From assembly GCF_002086635.1 (NCBI RefSeq), contig NZ_MVHD01000055.1:1-34428 (forward strand): a DNA stretch of 34,428 nt, written 5' to 3'. Position numbers and translations under genes: made by a program. How positions within the stretch are numbered: position 1 is the first letter of the stretch; each line of letters opens with the position of its first letter. This document shows positions 32,030 to 34,428 of the stretch, in pieces. This stretch comes from Mycobacterium alsense (GTDB lineage Bacteria; Actinomycetota; Actinomycetes; Mycobacteriales; Mycobacteriaceae). The notes under the pieces are model-generated. The model had not been told where the DNA came from. It searched no databases and saw only the letters and a list, made by a program, of their open reading frames with translations.

Positions 32030-33532
32030 ATGGAGGGCACGCCAGGCGCGCGCGAGACCGGTATGCCCGGCCCTCCGATGCCGGCCTTCACGAGGCTCCT
32101 CGACAGAATCGTCGACTTGGGCGATCTCGATGCGGCGTGGTTGCGTATTGTCACTGACCTTTTGCGCTTCGTTGCGGAAAACATGCCAGCTGCTTCGAGT
32201 TGGACGGGCTTGGACCCCAACGAGCCCGACGCCAGGATCCTTCGGACATCCGGTGCAGCACGAGAGGCATTGAACGCGTTCGCGACCAACGCGCCCGAGG
32301 AGGGCAAGCTGTCATTCGCGACGAAGCAGGAGCGAGAGGTCCTTCGATCCGTCGCGCTCAAGGAACTTGCCCACGCGCCGTTCGATGAAGCGATGAACGT
32401 GGCCGCGACTGCGCTCGGATTGGCCGAGGCGATCGACGGTCTCACCGGCCATACGTTCATGCCTTGGTTCAAGGGCGAGGACGAACTGGTCATCGAAGTC
32501 GGAACCGTCTATCCGATCCGTGAACCCGATCCGGGTCGATGGCTGGGGGACCACCTGCCGAGCACGCGTAGGAGCAAACTGCCAACTAGGCTCCTGCTTT
32601 ACACGGGGCGCCTGCAGGTGGCGACAAGCGCCTTCACCGGATATCGCTTTGTCCTCGATTTTCGGTATTGGGACATCCTGAGTGAACTGGGCGGCAGCGG
32701 CGAACTCATCGCCGCGGTCGGCCAGCCCAACGCGGACCTCGACGAGTTCGATGTCCAGCTGGATCACACACCCCCATCTACCTACGCCAACCACGGGCCG
32801 AAAAATCACGAACCGCAGGCGCGCCTCGTGCACGACATGATCGACACATCAGGAAAGGCGAAAGCCGAAATCCTCGTACTACCCGAGTACGGCCTCGCCT
32901 CGGCGTCACAGAAGCTCGTCGAAAACACATTGCCATCGATAGGGAAAACTCCCCGACTGGTGGTGTCTGGCGTTTCCTCGGGTACGGACTCGGGCGGATA
33001 CATCATCAACGACGCCGTAATGATCATCAGCGCGAACGGTAAGTCACGCACTATCAATGTGTCCCGCAAGATCCATCCGGCTCAGATTACCGGCTTCACC
33101 GAGCGCGTCCGACGAAGCTCCGATGTGCGACTGCTACTCACAGACCAATGGACGATCGCGACGATCATCTGCTTCGACGGGATGGCCACCGACATCATTG
33201 ACCAGCTTGCGACCCTGGGTGTGAACCTGCTGTTCGTGCCCTCGCTTAGCCCCAGGACCGCAGCCATGGTCAGCATTGCCACGTCGCTATGCACTCGCAG
33301 CCAGGCGTTCGTGGTCATGGCGACCGGCCCGGCCCGCTGGGAGAGCAAGGCCTTGGGTATCGCGTCACCGCCGGACCTGCGCTGGGAAGCTGTCTTCGGT
33401 GGCCCATACGCGGTCGGAGGCCCGACTGAGGCGGCGCGCTCCGCTTCGACCGCGACGTCGACTTACCCCCGGAGGAATCTGTGGACGTTCGACTACGGTG
33501 CCCGCCAGCTCAATGGCTACGCCGTGCCGTGA
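32030..33532 (+). CDS. Nitrilase-superfamily (carbon-nitrogen hydrolase) protein with unfamiliar N-terminal half
   Basis: The product has 500 residues. The C-terminal part (about 265-450) has the complete nitrilase catalytic triad in order and spacing: E286 in ILVLPEYGLAS, K347 in SRKIHP and C381 in TIICFDGM. After the Cys, the strand VNLLFVPSLSP and the TRSQAFVVMATG segment fit the core fold. The first 260 residues are mostly helical then mixed and match nothing I recognise; there is no reverse transcriptase YxDD motif. No signal peptide is seen. Codon choice uses more A/T in third positions than the flanking genes, which suggests later acquisition. It is followed 42 bp later by a winged-helix gene. 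Nitrilase domains occur in some phage-defence proteins, but a role here is conjecture. Confidence 0.75.
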   Translation: MEGTPGARETGMPGPPMPAFTRLLDRIVDLGDLDAAWLRIVTDLLRFVAENMPAASSWTGLDPNEPDARILRTSGAAREALNAFATNAPEEGKLSFATKQEREVLRSVALKELAHAPFDEAMNVAATALGLAEAIDGLTGHTFMPWFKGEDELVIEVGTVYPIREPDPGRWLGDHLPSTRRSKLPTRLLLYTGRLQVATSAFTGYRFVLDFRYWDILSELGGSGELIAAVGQPNADLDEFDVQLDHTPPSTYANHGPKNHEPQARLVHDMIDTSGKAKAEILVLPEYGLASASQKLVENTLPSIGKTPRLVVSGVSSGTDSGGYIINDAVMIISANGKSRTINVSRKIHPAQITGFTERVRRSSDVRLLLTDQWTIATIICFDGMATDIIDQLATLGVNLLFVPSLSPRTAAMVSIATSLCTRSQAFVVMATGPARWESKALGIASPPDLRWEAVFGGPYAVGGPTEAARSASTATSTYPRRNLWTFDYGARQLNGYAVP

Positions 33533-33533
33533 T

Positions 33534-33574
33534 ACAACAGTTGACAACTGTTGTCAGCATCGTACCCTGGGTGT
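33534..33574 (+). promoter_or_regulatory. Perfect 10-1-10 palindrome overlapping a leaderless promoter
   Basis: ACAACAGTTG (33534-33543), a central A, and CAACTGTTGT (33545-33554) form a perfect inverted repeat directly after the nitrilase-fold gene's stop codon. It covers a consensus -35, TTGACA (33541-33546). A TACCCT -10 (33563-33568) lies 16 bp further on, and the ATG of the next gene begins 6 nt after it. Repressor binding here would block RNA polymerase directly. Confidence 0.7.
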
Positions 33575-34285
33575 ATGGGAAACTTCTCCACCGATCAGCT
33601 GGCTGGCCTCCTCGATAGCCTGGGCGAACGCGTGAAATCGGCGCCGCAGCCAGACCTAAGGGCCGCGATCGGCCTGGTGAGCGACATCGGACGGATTGCG
33701 ATCAGCGGTGGCGAGGCGGACATCCGTGCCACCCAAAGCGCACTCGGCGCGTTGCGGGAGCGCATGGGGGCCGGCGAAGGCAACCCACCGTCCAAGCATC
33801 TTCGGGGTGGGGATGGTCCGGCGTATCTGGCCGGCGCGATGTGGGCGTTGTCGGAAGTCCTGGACCGACGGCTGGAATCGATAGCCGAGCAACGCTCCCG
33901 CGGCGCACACCACACTCGCAAGGAAAAGGTGGCGCGGCTGCTATCCGATGCGCTAACGCGCTATGAATGCCTGTCGCCGTCGGACCTTCTCACCGCGGAG
34001 CTGGACGATGGGACGACGGCGCGCCGTGACGAGCTGTCGCGCGCACTTGGCGCCTTTATCGACAAAGGATGGGTCCAGCTGATTTCGGGCGACCAAGGCC
34101 GGAAGAAGTTTTTCGCGCTGACACCCGCCGGGAGGGATGCCCTGGCAGGCGCTCCCTCGAACCTCTCCGAACGGGAGCAGGCGTTGGCTTTGCCTGCCGC
34201 CGCGGATGAGATGCGCGCGGGAACGCGATCTGTTCCACGCTCGGTGTGGACGGTGGGAACGTCGCAGGGGCCACCAACGCGATAG
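33575..34285 (+). CDS. Winged-helix DNA-binding regulator, probable autorepressor
   Basis: The product has 236 residues. The N-terminal part (about 1-115) is helical and has no family I know. The middle-to-C-terminal part (about 118-195) reads RKEKVARLLSDAL...LSPSDLLTAEL...RRDELSRALGAFIDKGWVQLISGDQGRKKFFALTPAGRDAL, the helix-helix-wing pattern of MarR/PadR-like winged-helix proteins, ending in the characteristic 'F-x-LTPAG' strand. A low-complexity tail follows. ATG 33575 is preferred because it lies 6 nt after a TACCCT -10; an upstream in-frame start at 33551 would fall within the promoter. The palindrome over the promoter makes self-repression likely. It probably also affects the nitrilase-fold gene, which has its own promoter palindrome. 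Confidence 0.7.
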   Translation: MGNFSTDQLAGLLDSLGERVKSAPQPDLRAAIGLVSDIGRIAISGGEADIRATQSALGALRERMGAGEGNPPSKHLRGGDGPAYLAGAMWALSEVLDRRLESIAEQRSRGAHHTRKEKVARLLSDALTRYECLSPSDLLTAELDDGTTARRDELSRALGAFIDKGWVQLISGDQGRKKFFALTPAGRDALAGAPSNLSEREQALALPAAADEMRAGTRSVPRSVWTVGTSQGPPTR

Positions 34286-34367
34286 CGAAGGGCGGCACAC
34301 TCTCACGGAGCGATGCCGCGTACATCGTCGATCATGCGATCACTTCGTACTCCCGACTTGGCTCAAA

Positions 34368-34428
34368 TTAGTGCGCATCACAGGCGCGGATTTTGAGCAG
34401 AGCGGTGCGGAGGTCGTCGGGTAGCGGG
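34368..34428 (-). CDS. C-terminal tail of a gene continuing past the window edge
   Basis: On the minus strand a frame open from the edge encodes about 19 residues ending LPDDLRTALLKIRACDAH then TAA. Composition and amphipathic pattern look like a real protein end, but the piece is too short to identify. It would converge on the winged-helix gene, with 82 bp between. Confidence 0.3.
   Translation of the reverse strand, partial: PLPDDLRTALLKIRACDAH

Noticed and set aside
32030..33532. Nitrilase-fold protein considered as a defence reverse transcriptase-nitrilase fusion
   Set aside because: The N-terminal half has no YxDD or other polymerase motif and is too short for an RT plus linker.

Overview
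The window is high-GC actinobacterial DNA and almost certainly comes from a slow-growing Mycobacterium. The evidence is a PE_PGRS gene, a pknE orthologue with its thioredoxin-like sensor, PknF-like kinases, two DUF732 secreted proteins, an arsR-cadI pair of the M. tuberculosis Rv2642-Rv2641 type, and many GTG and apparently leaderless starts. PE_PGRS genes point to the tuberculosis/kansasii/marinum/gordonae side of the genus rather than the avium complex; the species cannot be fixed from this sequence alone. No rRNA, tRNA, CRISPR array or insertion sequence was seen.

Layout. 1-5651: a left-truncated membrane protein, a membrane-anchored GH3 N-acetylglucosaminidase, then a tight triad of a TerY-like VWA protein, a PP2C-type phosphatase and a PknD-like kinase with a six-unit NHL propeller. 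5652-6067 is mostly empty, with one doubtful small ORF. 6068-7718: a DUF2510 membrane protein and a pyridine-nucleotide-disulfide-type oxidoreductase. 7715-11472 (minus): two PknF-like receptor kinases. 11531-14901: APC permease, arsR, cadI/arsI-like gene, flavin reductase-like gene and a RibD_C-type reductase. 14923-15935: an SRPBCC protein and an unknown protein, divergent. 16067-17848: pknE, convergent with a third PknF-like kinase (17852-19768). 19902-24964 (minus): asparagine-synthase-like amidotransferase, GNAT/ATP-grasp ligase and MFS transporter, read as an N-acetylglutaminylglutamine amide (NAGGN) compatible-solute operon. 25111-27340: CdsA-like, PlsC-like and CDP-alcohol phosphatidyltransferase-like phospholipid genes. 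27611-31905: two DUF732 proteins, a protein with a LAS-type zinc-peptidase pattern, PE_PGRS, a DUF4383-like membrane protein and a glutathione peroxidase. 32030-34428: an accessory-looking region with a nitrilase-fold protein and a winged-helix regulator, each apparently made from a near-consensus leaderless promoter overlapped by a palindrome, plus the tail of a minus-strand gene at the edge.

Two themes stand out. The first is envelope signalling: five Ser/Thr kinases, one phosphatase and one VWA adaptor lie within 18 kb. Three of the kinases share an extracytoplasmic domain that I read as a tandem duplication of a four-cysteine module. The second is the right-hand accessory pair: a 500-residue protein with a complete Glu-Lys-Cys nitrilase triad on an unfamiliar N-terminal half, followed by a putative autorepressor whose promoter carries a perfect 10-1-10 palindrome. 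I consider the VWA-phosphatase-kinase triad, the twin four-cysteine kinases and the nitrilase/winged-helix pair the best candidates for undescribed biology.
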